Shown piece by piece: positions 33,318-42,398 of a stretch of DNA of 64,000 nucleotides. Source of the DNA: Promethearchaeota archaeon Loki_b32 (GTDB taxonomy: Archaea; Asgardarchaeota; Lokiarchaeia; Sigyniarchaeales; SOKP01); assembly GCA_005223125.1 (NCBI GenBank), contig NJBH01000008.1, forward strand, positions 81,206 through 145,205. The letters run 5' to 3'. A model generated the notes under the pieces. It searched no databases. It was not told the origin of the DNA and saw nothing but the letters and a program-made list of their open reading frames with translations. Within the stretch, counting starts at the first letter, position 1, and every line of letters begins with the position of its first letter. The translations under genes and the position numbers were made by a program.

Positions 33318-34868
33318 ATGAGCGATTACAACAAAGATACTAAAATTAAGCAAATTGAACCAGGTGAATCAGTAGTAGAGATGCAGGGGATCACAAAGCG
33401 ATTCCCGGGTGTGTTAGCTAATGATACTATTAATTTTGAGCTGAAAGCGTGTGAAGTTCATGCTTTGCTTGGAGAAAACGGTGCAGGCAAAACAACCTTA
33501 ATGAATATCTTATACGGACTCTATCGATTTGATTCAGGTGAAATTAAAATTCAAGGAGTCCCGGTTCACCTAAGATCGCCAAAGGACGCCATTGCAATTG
33601 GAATTGGAATGGTTCACCAGCACTTCACACTAATACCGACAATGACAGTTGCAGAGAATATTATTCTGGGGGTCAAGTCTTCCAAAGGACCTCTTTTGAA
33701 TCTCGCTGAAGCCGAGAAGCAAATCATCGAGCTCTCAAAAACCTACAATCTAGAGGTTGACCCCAAAGCAAAGGTAGAACAGCTCCCAATGGGTATTCGC
33801 CAACGAGTTGAGATAATAAAAACTCTATACCGTGGTGCACGGATACTTATTCTCGATGAACCGACCTCAGTTCTCACTCCTATGGAAATCGACGATTTTT
33901 TTGACGCTCTGAAATCCATGGTAAAAGAAGGGTTGACTGTTGTCTTTATAACTCATAAGTTACCCGAAGTGTTTGCCATAAGTGACCGTGTCACAGTCCT
34001 CAGACGTGGACGTTTTGTTGAGACAGTTGAGACCAAACTAACTAACCCAATGGACCTTTCGATAAAAATGGTCGGAAGAGAGATCCATTCAGGGCAGGAG
34101 AGGGTTGATATCAAACCTGGTAAGGTTGTTCTTGATGTTCAGGGTCTTAAAACCATGAATGACAAAGGTCAAGAAGCCCTCAAGGGTATTTCTTTCTCAA
34201 TTCACGAGGGTGAGATACTGGGAATTGCAGGGATCTCAGGAAATGGTCAGAAGGAGCTCGCAGATGTACTCTCTGGTATGAGACCATCTACAGATGGCAC
34301 GATTCGGTTTCTGAAGCAAGATGTAACCAATTACACCCCAAAGAAATTAATCGAAATAGGTATAGGGGACATCCCTGAGGATCGGGCAGGCACTGGTCTT
34401 CTGATGAACTTTTCCATCGCGGAAAACTTGATTCTAGAGTCCCATGCTAAGACTCCATTCTCACATCGATCGTTCTTGAATAAAGACGAAATCCGAAAGT
34501 ATGCAGAAAAAATTATCCAAGAATATGACATTGACACACCAAGTCCTAATGTTCCACTAAGAAACCTGTCAGGTGGTAACCTCCAGAAGGTTCTCTTAGC
34601 AAAAGTTCTCTCTAGAGATCCAAAATTGCTTATTTTAGCTCAACCTACAGCTGGATTAGACGTTAGAGCAACAGAATTCATATCTAAAAAGATATTGGAG
34701 GAGAGAGAAAGACAAGTGGCCATTTTACTCATCTCTGAGGACTTAGAAAGAATTATGACCCTGAGTGATCGCATCGCAGTCATCTATGAGGGTAAAATTG
34801 TAGGGATAGTTCCTACTGCTGATGCAAAGATCAGTGAAATTGGTCGGATGATGACTGGTGTTGTATAG
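33318..34868 (+). CDS. BMP-type ABC importer ATPase (two ATPase domains, nucleoside/simple-sugar family)
   Basis: Two fused ABC domains: first with GENGAGKTTLMN (Walker A), LPMGIRQRVEI signature and ILILDEPTSVLTP; second with GISGNGQKELADVL (degenerate Walker A), LSGGNLQKVLLAKVL and LILAQPTAGLD. This layout is that of simple-sugar/nucleoside importers served by BMP binding proteins. Starts upstream are possible (TTG 33237, ATG 33246 and others); I prefer ATG 33318 after AAGGA because MSDYNKDTKI then leads directly into VVEMQGITKRFPG. It energises the two permeases at 38964 and 39881. It is separated from them by the DUF2877 and carbamate kinase region, and transcribed oppositely. Confidence 0.9.
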   Translation: MSDYNKDTKIKQIEPGESVVEMQGITKRFPGVLANDTINFELKACEVHALLGENGAGKTTLMNILYGLYRFDSGEIKIQGVPVHLRSPKDAIAIGIGMVHQHFTLIPTMTVAENIILGVKSSKGPLLNLAEAEKQIIELSKTYNLEVDPKAKVEQLPMGIRQRVEIIKTLYRGARILILDEPTSVLTPMEIDDFFDALKSMVKEGLTVVFITHKLPEVFAISDRVTVLRRGRFVETVETKLTNPMDLSIKMVGREIHSGQERVDIKPGKVVLDVQGLKTMNDKGQEALKGISFSIHEGEILGIAGISGNGQKELADVLSGMRPSTDGTIRFLKQDVTNYTPKKLIEIGIGDIPEDRAGTGLLMNFSIAENLILESHAKTPFSHRSFLNKDEIRKYAEKIIQEYDIDTPSPNVPLRNLSGGNLQKVLLAKVLSRDPKLLILAQPTAGLDVRATEFISKKILEERERQVAILLISEDLERIMTLSDRIAVIYEGKIVGIVPTADAKISEIGRMMTGVV

Positions 34869-34958
34869 GGTAGGGTCCACTGATGATAATCTTGATCATT
34901 GTATGGGGGAACCTTGTTAATATTTTTGAGGACTGAGATTAGATGAGGACAATCCACT

Positions 34959-35981
34959 ATGACTGATTCGGAGTCGCCCTATTATCGTTCAAGTCATCAT
35001 GCTAAATCTTTGTACTTGAATGCTCAATCAATAGGCCTGTCTGCTGATGACAGGATTCAAATACAAGGCAAAATTGGTCTGATACATAGTATATTCCAGC
35101 GCGTAATCAACATCACCGTGTTGGAGAACCGATTGATCAGTTTGGTTGGACAAGAGGTAGGACAAGGACCGTTGAATATACTTGTGAACATTCCTAATCA
35201 TATCAATCTGTCAACAATCGGGATAAAGAGGGGTGATATCGTAACACGAGTCGGTGAGTCAATAGTTATAGGTGAGAATGTTATTGTGATATCAACCCAG
35301 TGGACTGAACTATGGGAGCCAAAGAGAAAATTTCCAGCTAGTCTGCAACCCCTTAAGACAATTATGGCAAACATAGAGATTATGAGAGATATTGCCCTTG
35401 CTTCTGATCACCTCAGTGGTTTAGGTGAATTAATTCCTTTCACCCACATTAACGGTCTTAAAGATTCCAAAACTGAAAAATTAGGTTCTGTTTCTCATTT
35501 GGCGTTACCTCATATTTCATCAATGCTCAAGGCAATAAAATCTGGTCATTCCCACGACATAATACGAATTACCAAACATCTTGTAGGATTGGGTCCAGGA
35601 CTAACTCCTGCTGCTGATGATATGCTTCTCGGGTTAATGATTAGTATGTTGTATATTTCAGAAAACTTTAATGAAACGAGTATTGATGTCAAGAAAATCA
35701 ATAAGGATATTATATCCATCATTTCAAGGAGGACTACAATTATAAGCGAAGAGTTCTTAAGAGAAGCTTCAGTTGGAAAAGTAAATGAAGCTGTCGCCTC
35801 TCTTATGGAGAATTTGTTGACTTCAAGACAAAGAGAGTTAGAGAATTCTGTTAGAAACATCTTGGATTTAGGTGGTACGTCTGGCACAGATACTGTGTTT
35901 GGAGTCATCCTAGGGTCACATTTAATGCTGATCGACATATACTATAATAGTAATAAAAATGAGGGTATTTTTCGCTTGTAG
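34959..35981 (+). CDS. allH: DUF2877 protein, AllH-like subunit of oxamate carbamoyltransferase
   Basis: 340 residues. The diagnostic block GLGPGLTPAADDMLLGLMIS (about 210-229) belongs to DUF2877 (YlbF). A second conserved part is LDLGGTSGTDTVFGVILG near the C-terminus. In E. coli the family member AllH, with AllF (FdrA) and AllG (DUF1116), forms oxamate carbamoyltransferase, which releases carbamoyl phosphate and oxamate from oxalurate (established knowledge as I recall it). Its partners are at 37377 and 40942 in this cluster. The ATG at 34959 is 90 bp after the ABC ATPase; the two probably share a transcript. Confidence 0.82.
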   Translation: MTDSESPYYRSSHHAKSLYLNAQSIGLSADDRIQIQGKIGLIHSIFQRVINITVLENRLISLVGQEVGQGPLNILVNIPNHINLSTIGIKRGDIVTRVGESIVIGENVIVISTQWTELWEPKRKFPASLQPLKTIMANIEIMRDIALASDHLSGLGELIPFTHINGLKDSKTEKLGSVSHLALPHISSMLKAIKSGHSHDIIRITKHLVGLGPGLTPAADDMLLGLMISMLYISENFNETSIDVKKINKDIISIISRRTTIISEEFLREASVGKVNEAVASLMENLLTSRQRELENSVRNILDLGGTSGTDTVFGVILGSHLMLIDIYYNSNKNEGIFRL

Positions 35982-36191
35982 TTTTCGTATCTTTTCCAAA
36001 GTCTCAATACAAACTTGAATCCCCTTTTGATCTGGATTTACAATCATCCCATGTGCATTTTTACTTTTTTTTAGTTGAATTATTTCAGCATCGGTATATT
36101 CGTTCCAATTATTTATAGGAAATATATGTATGCGCTCGCGGTTGATTCTAGGACTTTTGAAGTATATTGATTTTTTTCTTTTTTCTTTCAC
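35922..36191 (-). CDS. Doubtful small ORF, 89 aa
   Basis: GTG-started ORF overlapping the 3' end of the DUF2877 gene by 60 bp on the opposite strand. It is lysine-rich with a plausible alpha/beta stretch (EYTDAEIIQLKKSKNAHGMI; GIQVCIETLEKIRKLQAKNT). Base composition is more AT-rich than the surrounding cluster. No family recognised and only a weak ribosome-binding site, so it may be a remnant of older local sequence. Confidence 0.25.
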   Translation of the reverse strand: MKEKRKKSIYFKSPRINRERIHIFPINNWNEYTDAEIIQLKKSKNAHGMIVNPDQKGIQVCIETLEKIRKLQAKNTLIFITIIVYVDQH

Positions 36192-36286
36192 GAGAAAATA
36201 TTTCCAAAATTTAATCCATCAATCCCATAAGAAAGAGGTTGACATATGATATCACTGTTTCTTTTTAATTAATTAATTAGAAAAAA

Positions 36287-37192
36287 TTATTTTTTAAAAT
36301 GTGTACCGGTCTTTCCAAGGAGGGCATCTTGGATATGATCAATCGAGGTAATGATCGCTTGAGCGCCGCCTTGTTCAATAAAATTGACACACGCTTGGAC
36401 TTTCGGTCCCATGCTTCCTTTCGGAAATTGCCCTTCGTCCAAAAATTTTGTTGCTTCGGGGATGGTCAATGAATCGACAAATTTTTCATCCGGTTGCATG
36501 AAATTGATGGCAACTTTTTCTACATCTGTGGCTATCAAGAGGATATCGGCCCCGATCTGTTCCCCGAGTTTGGCGGTAGCTAAATCTTTATCAATAACCG
36601 CTTCGACTCCGTGAAGACGTTCATCCTTTTTATACACAGGGATTCCTCCCCCGCCACATGCGATGATAATAAACCCTTCTTCCATTAAATGCTTAATTTC
36701 TCGCCATTGGTAGATTTTAATGGGTTTCGGTGATGGTACCACTCGGCGCCACCCCCGTGACGTGTTGACAAATCCCGGACGGGGATCTGGATAAGCAGGT
36801 CCAACAGGTTTTGTGGGGTTCTCAAATGCCGGATCATCTTTTTTTACCGAGGTATAAGTAAGCACCGTGAGAAAAAGTTTGTCATCGGATATACCTAGGC
36901 GCATTAGCTCTTCGTCCAGGGTGGATTCAATCATATACCCCATTTGACCTTGTGTCTGCGCCCCGATGATGGATAACGGCATTTTTGGGACCTCATCACA
37001 TGCTTCTTGTTGTAATAGTAAAGCCCCCGATTGAGGTCCATTCCCGTGAGTTATCACGATGCTGAATCGTTTCGAGAGTTCGGCAATGGAAGCAACAGGT
37101 TTTCGAATGTTGGCAAATTGCTCTTCTGCTGTGCCTGCTTGGCCTTTTTGGATGAAGGCGTTCCCACCCAATGCGATGATTAATTTTTGCAT
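36287..37192 (-). CDS. arcC: Carbamate kinase
   Basis: 301 residues, typical length. Amino-acid kinase motifs: LIIALGGNAFIQKG, VITHGNGPQSGALLLQQEA, IIACGGGGIPVYKK, VIDKDLATAKLGEQIGADIL and the C-terminal SMGPKVQACVNFIEQGGAQAIITS...GKTGTHF. It converts carbamoyl phosphate and ADP to ammonia, CO2 and ATP. In this cluster it would take the carbamoyl phosphate released by the AllFGH-type transferase. It lies 8 bp downstream of the short FdrA-associated gene, with GAGGAAA as its ribosome-binding site. Base composition is the most GC-rich in the window, suggesting acquisition from another organism. Confidence 0.95.
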   Translation of the reverse strand: MQKLIIALGGNAFIQKGQAGTAEEQFANIRKPVASIAELSKRFSIVITHGNGPQSGALLLQQEACDEVPKMPLSIIGAQTQGQMGYMIESTLDEELMRLGISDDKLFLTVLTYTSVKKDDPAFENPTKPVGPAYPDPRPGFVNTSRGWRRVVPSPKPIKIYQWREIKHLMEEGFIIIACGGGGIPVYKKDERLHGVEAVIDKDLATAKLGEQIGADILLIATDVEKVAINFMQPDEKFVDSLTIPEATKFLDEGQFPKGSMGPKVQACVNFIEQGGAQAIITSIDHIQDALLGKTGTHFKK

Positions 37193-37200
37193 TATTTTCC

Positions 37201-37377
37201 TCAGCTTCCTTCCAATTTTTCTAGGAATTTGAGGATATCAAGGTCGCCTCCAGCAGGAGGTCGCCAATTTACATGGATTACATCCACATTCTGTTTCTCC
37301 AAATCATCAGCAAACATTTCGATTCCAATATTGATGACCTTGAGTTCCTTGCTAAAAAGTTTTTCTTTCTCAGTCAT
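37201..37377 (-). CDS. Short FdrA-associated protein, 58 aa
   Basis: Too short for standard gene cut-offs. Sequence MTEKEKLFSKELKVINIGIE, then FADDLEKQNVDVIHVNWRPPAGG, then a final helix. The LKVINxGxExFAxDLxxQxxxVxHVxWRPPAGG motif is the one that accompanies FdrA and DUF1116 proteins, either as a separate gene or at a domain end. It starts in the FdrA stop codon (TAATG) and precedes carbamate kinase, so the three genes are one operon. It is probably a structural piece of the carbamoyltransferase complex. Confidence 0.85.
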   Translation of the reverse strand: MTEKEKLFSKELKVINIGIEMFADDLEKQNVDVIHVNWRPPAGGDLDILKFLEKLEGS

Positions 37378-38951
37378 TAGAACACCTCCTCAAAAAGTTT
37401 ATCTTGTATAGCACCTCTAGTCGCAATTAGTGCTGCCAATCTGGCTGCTTGTGCGTTACTGGGCATAATTATCACACCTACATCCTCCAGAAGCTTATAT
37501 TGTTTATCAAATTCTTGATGATCAAGGGATGTACCCACGATGGAAGCCATGACAGACAAGTACCTCCCGTTACGTTCAGCATATGCTTTTACTTCTTGTA
37601 TGGGTGATATGAGTTCGGCTGCGGGGTTATCATGAGACCCATACCCTAGAACGACATCCAAGAGAATAACAGCGGTCTCAGGGTCATTTCCTTCTTTGAT
37701 TATTCTTTGATTACGGAGTGTGTAATCAATCATTGGGTGTGGTCTACCAATTACGAATTCTTCCGCACCCATGTCCACACAAGTATGGTTCTTGCTTAAA
37801 GTTGAATCTTCTAGCATCAAATGAGGTTTCAGGGGTGAATTGGAGAAAATTTCTCCGAGCAGAGGTGTTATAAGAATCAACGTTTCATAGGAGAGAGTTC
37901 CACCTGTATAAAGACCCCGTACGAAGTTCTGATTAGCAACCAATCTATCCCATTCAGATCGGGCGATAGAAAGAATTTCTTCTCTTGAAGCAGTAAATAT
38001 ATTTTTTATTACTTGTTTTCCTTGTACAAGAGCACAAGCTGTGGTGGCTGCATCTTCTAATGTTTTGGCGGCAGTATAACCTTGATTTTCAATATCACCA
38101 CCAAGAAAATTCACTATTACTGGCTTACTGGATTGACGTGCGATTTTTAGTACTTTTTCACTAATCTCTTGATTGGGTGGCTTAGAAATGAGAACGATAA
38201 CTTTGGTTTCATCATCTTGTTCTAGGCGTTTTATGCCTTCAATCATCATGATGCCTCCTACAGTTTTTGAGAGGTCATTTCCACCAATTCCAATTGCTTG
38301 GGATATACCAAAACCCTCATTATGTATCAGAGTGGAAACCTGTTGCAATCCTGTTCCAGCTGCTGCTACTATTCCAATATTCCCTTGATTAACGACATTC
38401 CCAAAGCCCAAGACTATATTATTGATAATTGCAGTCCCACAGTCAGGACCCATGACCAAGAGACCTTTTTCCAGAGCTAATTGTTTGAGCTCTAATTCAT
38501 CTTCAAGAGATACATTACTGCTGAAGATAAAAACATTAAGTCCTTTTCTAAGTGCTTTCGACGCTTCTCTCTTGGCATATACCCCCGGTACTGATATAAT
38601 TACTAGATTTGCGTCACGCATATTTCTAAGTGCGGAATCAAGTGTCTTGGGGACTATTTTATTCTTATCTTTTGAAACTCGATTTGTAAGGAGCCTGTCA
38701 ACTTCAGAGAGCGCATGAGCCATGCTTTTTTCATCTTGAGTATCTAGAGCTATCACTAGGTCGTTTGGACTTGCCTTTCTGGCATCTTCGGTTAGAAGAT
38801 TCAAGGCATTCAGAAAATTCTTGTTGGTAGGTGTGCCCATGACAACACCAGCTTGTAACACCCCATCGAGCTCAGTAACTTTGTTAGATAGTCTCATTAG
38901 AATCACAGAGTCTCGATACGTGTCTTTACGAATAATTACAGTTACAGTCAT
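37377..38951 (-). CDS. fdrA: FdrA family protein, AllF-like subunit of oxamate carbamoyltransferase
   Basis: 524 residues with succinyl-CoA-ligase-like architecture. N-terminal ACT-like start (VTVIIRKDTYRDSVILMRLS) and MGTPTNKNFL, then a CoA-binding-like Rossmann unit LVIISVPGVYAKREASKAL and LLVMGPDCGTAIINNIVLGFGN, then GTGLQQVSTLIHNEGFGISQAIGIGGNDL and a C-terminal ligase-like domain (LYTGGTLSYETLILITPLLG; VILLDVVLGYGSHDNPAAEL). FdrA/AllF is the large subunit of oxamate carbamoyltransferase in ureide degradation. Its gene is 12 bp downstream of the permease at 38964, and overlaps the next gene by TAATG. Confidence 0.93.
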   Translation of the reverse strand: MTVTVIIRKDTYRDSVILMRLSNKVTELDGVLQAGVVMGTPTNKNFLNALNLLTEDARKASPNDLVIALDTQDEKSMAHALSEVDRLLTNRVSKDKNKIVPKTLDSALRNMRDANLVIISVPGVYAKREASKALRKGLNVFIFSSNVSLEDELELKQLALEKGLLVMGPDCGTAIINNIVLGFGNVVNQGNIGIVAAAGTGLQQVSTLIHNEGFGISQAIGIGGNDLSKTVGGIMMIEGIKRLEQDDETKVIVLISKPPNQEISEKVLKIARQSSKPVIVNFLGGDIENQGYTAAKTLEDAATTACALVQGKQVIKNIFTASREEILSIARSEWDRLVANQNFVRGLYTGGTLSYETLILITPLLGEIFSNSPLKPHLMLEDSTLSKNHTCVDMGAEEFVIGRPHPMIDYTLRNQRIIKEGNDPETAVILLDVVLGYGSHDNPAAELISPIQEVKAYAERNGRYLSVMASIVGTSLDHQEFDKQYKLLEDVGVIIMPSNAQAARLAALIATRGAIQDKLFEEVF

Positions 38952-38963
38952 ATTATAATACCT

Positions 38964-39908
38964 TCATTTTCTCCAATACGGGACAGTTAGTGCAGATGGA
39001 GCTTTTGTTGTCCCTCTAAATAGTACAATTACTACTAAGGCCACAAGATAGGGCATAATCAAGACTAAGTAGTTCCAATTGCTTGGGATATAACCCCCGC
39101 CTATTAGATTAGCCGCTACAGAATATCCTAAGCCAAATATCAGACTACCCAAAATGGCTCTGTAAGGACTCCAGCGTGAAAAAATTACAACAATTATGGC
39201 GATCCAGCCACGTCCTCCTGCAATACCGCTATCATAAAGCCCTAGGTATCCCAATGATAGATATGCACCAGCCAAACCTGCCATTGCCCCGCTAAAAATG
39301 TCACAAAGATGTCTAATCAGGTTAACATTAATACCAGCCGCATCACACGCTTCAGGATTCTCTCCAACCGCTCTGATTTTGAGACCCAACGTAGTTTTGT
39401 ATAGGATCAACCCGAAAACAATCGCTAGGAAGTAGGCGAGATAGACAAATGCATTATGTTGAAACAAAATCTCCCCAAGCACAGGAATATCGCTCAGAAA
39501 AGGGATATAGATAGAGGGTAGGGTAGTTACAATTGGAACTGTTTTTTTAAGGACAATATTATAAAGAAAGTTAGCTAAACCAGCAGCTAAGGACAGGATT
39601 AGTAATCCAGCTATCAATTGATTGACTCTCATTTTGACACAGGTAAGGCTATGAATCAATCCAACACCTGCACCCGAAACAATAGCTGCAAGTGTGCCTA
39701 AGATGTAATCCCCAGTTTCGAAAGTTACCCACAAACCGACGAAAGCCCCGAGCGTGATTATTGCCTCGAGCCCTAAGTTGATTACTCCTGCTCGCTCATT
39801 ATAAACTTCGCCAATGGAAACAAAGAGAATCGTAACTGAAAGTAAAACACCTCCTGCAAGGATCGATGTAATAAATTCTATCATGATGATTTCCTCGTAG
39901 TCATCCAT
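38964..39908 (-). CDS. BMP-type ABC importer permease, subunit 2
   Basis: 314 residues, about 8-9 membrane helices. Family marks: ERAGVINLGLEAIITLGAFVG at the N-terminus, LTCVKMRVNQLIAGLLI, and ALRAVGENPEACDAAGINV-like GLKIRAVGENPEACDAAGIN (about 187-206), the coupling loop that meets the ATPase. This is the shorter of the two permeases in nucleoside/sugar BMP systems. It overlaps the upstream permease by 28 bp. Together with 39881, 33318 and 42399 it makes a complete importer. Confidence 0.92.
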   Translation of the reverse strand: MDDYEEIIMIEFITSILAGGVLLSVTILFVSIGEVYNERAGVINLGLEAIITLGAFVGLWVTFETGDYILGTLAAIVSGAGVGLIHSLTCVKMRVNQLIAGLLILSLAAGLANFLYNIVLKKTVPIVTTLPSIYIPFLSDIPVLGEILFQHNAFVYLAYFLAIVFGLILYKTTLGLKIRAVGENPEACDAAGINVNLIRHLCDIFSGAMAGLAGAYLSLGYLGLYDSGIAGGRGWIAIIVVIFSRWSPYRAILGSLIFGLGYSVAANLIGGGYIPSNWNYLVLIMPYLVALVVIVLFRGTTKAPSALTVPYWRK

Positions 39909-40903
39909 TTTTGAACTATCAAGACAGTGAGCACTAGCACTGCCACCATAATGAAAATGATATCAACAGGGATTCCTGCCCCCCGCTGCATAGATTCTCC
40001 TCCGATTTGTAGAACTGCAAAGAAGAAAGCAGCAAAAATTACACCAATGGGATGAAAGATTCCCAAAGCTGCTACTGCTATTCCTTGAAAGCCAAAACCA
40101 GGAGAAAAACCCCTAATCAAGTAATGATGTACACCAAATACTTCCAGTACCCCTGCTATTCCAGCTATTCCCCCACTTAGCAGTCCTGCAGTAATCACAA
40201 CCCTTGTTACGTTAACCCCTCCATGTTCGGAAGCCCTTGGATTTTGTCCAACAGCTCTAATTTTATATCCTATTGTTGTTTTATACATAATTATATAGAT
40301 AATCAAAGCTATAATGACCACTAGAAAGATACCTACATGAAGCCTGTATTTGGGATCTAACAAAGGCAACCAAGTTGACTCTGGAAGGAAAGGTGTTCTT
40401 GGATTGAACGTATTTGGATCCTTGAGCGGCCCAATAGTGAGCCAAGCGATTACAAACATCGCAATGAAGTTCATAACAACAGTTGGAAATATTTCGTTAA
40501 TTCCCAGCTTGGTCTTCATGATAAGTGGGATTGCCAACCATAACACACCTCCCATGAAACCTGCAATAAATATCAATGGTAGTGCGATAAAGCTAGGTAC
40601 TATTTCCATCCTAGCACCAATCAAATACGCTAGAAGCCCACCAATGTAGAGCTGCCCCTCGACACCTAAATTCATGAATCGAGCTTTGAGAGCAATCAGG
40701 AAAGCCAATGCGGTCAGTAGTAGCGGAATAAAGCGGATTAGCGTTTCACTAATGCTATTGGGTCTACCAAAAGCACCGGTAGGTATTGATACTAAAGCGC
40801 TGATAGGATCGTAGCCCAACAATAGTAGGGTGACAGAGAAGACAAGTATGGCCAAAAACAATCCAATTGGATAAGATAAGTAATTTTGGTATTTCTTCAC
40901 CAT
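39881..40903 (-). CDS. BMP-type ABC importer permease, subunit 1
   Basis: 340 residues, about 8-9 membrane helices. It has NLGVEGQLYIGGLLAYLIGA, LGINEIFPTVVMNFIAMFV, the coupling loop TIGYKIRAVGQNPRASEHGG and the GFQGIAVAALGIFHPIGVIF block. It pairs with the permease at 38964 in the membrane. It lies 38 bp downstream of DUF1116, so DUF1116, both permeases, FdrA, the 58-residue protein and carbamate kinase form one minus-strand operon. Confidence 0.92.
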   Translation of the reverse strand: MVKKYQNYLSYPIGLFLAILVFSVTLLLLGYDPISALVSIPTGAFGRPNSISETLIRFIPLLLTALAFLIALKARFMNLGVEGQLYIGGLLAYLIGARMEIVPSFIALPLIFIAGFMGGVLWLAIPLIMKTKLGINEIFPTVVMNFIAMFVIAWLTIGPLKDPNTFNPRTPFLPESTWLPLLDPKYRLHVGIFLVVIIALIIYIIMYKTTIGYKIRAVGQNPRASEHGGVNVTRVVITAGLLSGGIAGIAGVLEVFGVHHYLIRGFSPGFGFQGIAVAALGIFHPIGVIFAAFFFAVLQIGGESMQRGAGIPVDIIFIMVAVLVLTVLIVQKWMTTRKSS

Positions 40904-40941
40904 ATAAAATCAGCCATTCTGTGTTCACAATCGTTGTTTTA

Positions 40942-42192
40942 CTATGTATACTTCTCAGCAAAGGCGACTAAAGCTCCTTTAAAACATTCCATCGGAGCGT
41001 CAGCCCTACCCCCTCCGATCATGGGGTGGCCACCGTCCTTGTGAGCCATACCAGTATTTATGATAGGTAATATTCCTGTTTCAACGACCTTCCTTATGTC
41101 AATCCCCACAGGAACACCAATGAAATCAAGGTAAGGGATCTGAAATAGCGAGTCCTCTGTTTGGGTGATTTCATACATCTGTTTAGTGCGCTCAATAGCA
41201 TCTTCGAAATCTCTTCCTATGAATCTTGCGTGACCAGGGGCTGCTGGTGCTGCTAATCCTCCAAAACCTCTCGTTTCTGAGATGGCACTATCTCCAAGGT
41301 CTAATGTAGAGTCTTCTTGTCGATATCCAGGGAAGGTATACCCAATTATCGTCCCCGCAGGCCCAGTAAACCATTCATTCCCAAGTCCGCTGACTTGAAT
41401 ACCAAAATCCACTCCATTTCTGGACATTGCACTTACTATTGTACTGTACTTGATGTTCTTGGCTGGATCCATCATTGCCTTGCAGGATGCCATCATCAGG
41501 TTTCCTCCATACCAGCGTCCTTGGTGGGTGTTGAAGTACTCCCCAACTTGAGCAAGAGTATCTTTATCGAAATCTGTCTTCACAATATGTGGTAGAAGAC
41601 CACTCACAAAGACACACCTAGTACCATCTAACTTGCCATGAAGCTCATCACCCATCTGTATGCCGGTTGCAAGTATTTCCTTAAGGTTAATCCCACCCGC
41701 CTCCTTGATAGTTGCTTTCAATACTGGTGCAAGTGTATTTCGTACAAAATCAAGCTCGTCGATTGTCTCATACTTATTACCGAAAGCTGTCAAACTTGTT
41801 TGTTGAAGGCAATAAGAAGTGTTACCATGCACCGGATTCTTAACTACAAGAACTGGAAGGGATGCCGATGTAGCTCCGCACATTCCGCTAACTGCATCGT
41901 AGTTGTGGTTGGGTTCGATTGTAACTTCTCCAGTTTCAGCTAGTCTTGCAGCTTTTTCAGGTGTGTCAGCTAATCCTTCATACATTATCAGATTTGTAAT
42001 TGCATATTTCTGTGTATGACACATCCTTTCCCACTCAATTGGTGGTCCTGCATGTGTAAATAAATCACTCTTAAAACCTGGGATAATTTTACCCGCAGAT
42101 TCAATATCAACGAGGTTACATTCAGCGGATAGTATCCTCTTGACTGCCTCTTCATTCGCTTCTTCAATTTTGGAACTTATCGAATTTGTCAT
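40942..42192 (-). CDS. allG: DUF1116 protein, AllG-like subunit of oxamate carbamoyltransferase
   Basis: 416 residues. DUF1116 (YlbE) marks: GFKSDLFTHAGPPIEWERMC, AARLAETGEVTIEPNHNYDAVSGMCGATSASLPVLVV, GDELHGKLDGTRC, NRNGVDFGIQVSGLGNEWFTGPA and GIDIRKVVETGILPIINTGMAHKDGG. The family supplies a subunit of oxamate carbamoyltransferase with FdrA and DUF2877. It is first in the minus-strand operon. The 206-bp divergent spacer to the BMP gene carries the TGATCAATGATTAATAA-type repeats that may control both directions. Confidence 0.93.
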   Translation of the reverse strand: MTNSISSKIEEANEEAVKRILSAECNLVDIESAGKIIPGFKSDLFTHAGPPIEWERMCHTQKYAITNLIMYEGLADTPEKAARLAETGEVTIEPNHNYDAVSGMCGATSASLPVLVVKNPVHGNTSYCLQQTSLTAFGNKYETIDELDFVRNTLAPVLKATIKEAGGINLKEILATGIQMGDELHGKLDGTRCVFVSGLLPHIVKTDFDKDTLAQVGEYFNTHQGRWYGGNLMMASCKAMMDPAKNIKYSTIVSAMSRNGVDFGIQVSGLGNEWFTGPAGTIIGYTFPGYRQEDSTLDLGDSAISETRGFGGLAAPAAPGHARFIGRDFEDAIERTKQMYEITQTEDSLFQIPYLDFIGVPVGIDIRKVVETGILPIINTGMAHKDGGHPMIGGGRADAPMECFKGALVAFAEKYT

Positions 42193-42274
42193 TTCAAATC
42201 ATTACTCTTATAATTGTGATTTTATCAATCAACTATTTTATAATATTTATATTTTTTTAGTCGATTCCAAGGTT

Positions 42275-42382
42275 AATAGAAATGATCGATGATTAATAAA
42301 TATCATGATTAATAAATGATCGTTGACTAATAGATATGATCAATGATTAATAAATGATCAATAGAAAAGATTAATAGAAATA
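42275..42382 (+). repeat. TGATCAATGATTAATAA-type repeats in the divergent regulatory spacer
   Basis: Imperfect tandem copies of TGATC-AATGATTAATAAA with palindromic TGATCA and ATCGAT cores (ATGATCGATGATTAATAAAT, ATCATGATTAATAAATGATC, GATATGATCAATGATTAATA, AATGATCAATAGAAAAGATT). At least four units occur between the 5' ends of DUF1116 and the BMP gene. A cluster of operator sites for a local regulator is a natural reading; no regulator gene is in the cluster. Confidence 0.55.
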
Positions 42383-42398
42383 ATAGGATAGATAAAAA

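Noticed and set aside
40350..40649. 99-residue plus-strand ORF inside the permease gene
   Set aside because: Shadow of a conserved permease; no independent signals. The same holds for other long antisense ORFs in the GC-richer cluster.
42275..42382. Short CRISPR array
   Set aside because: Units are short, imperfect and contiguous with no unique spacers of constant length; no cas genes.
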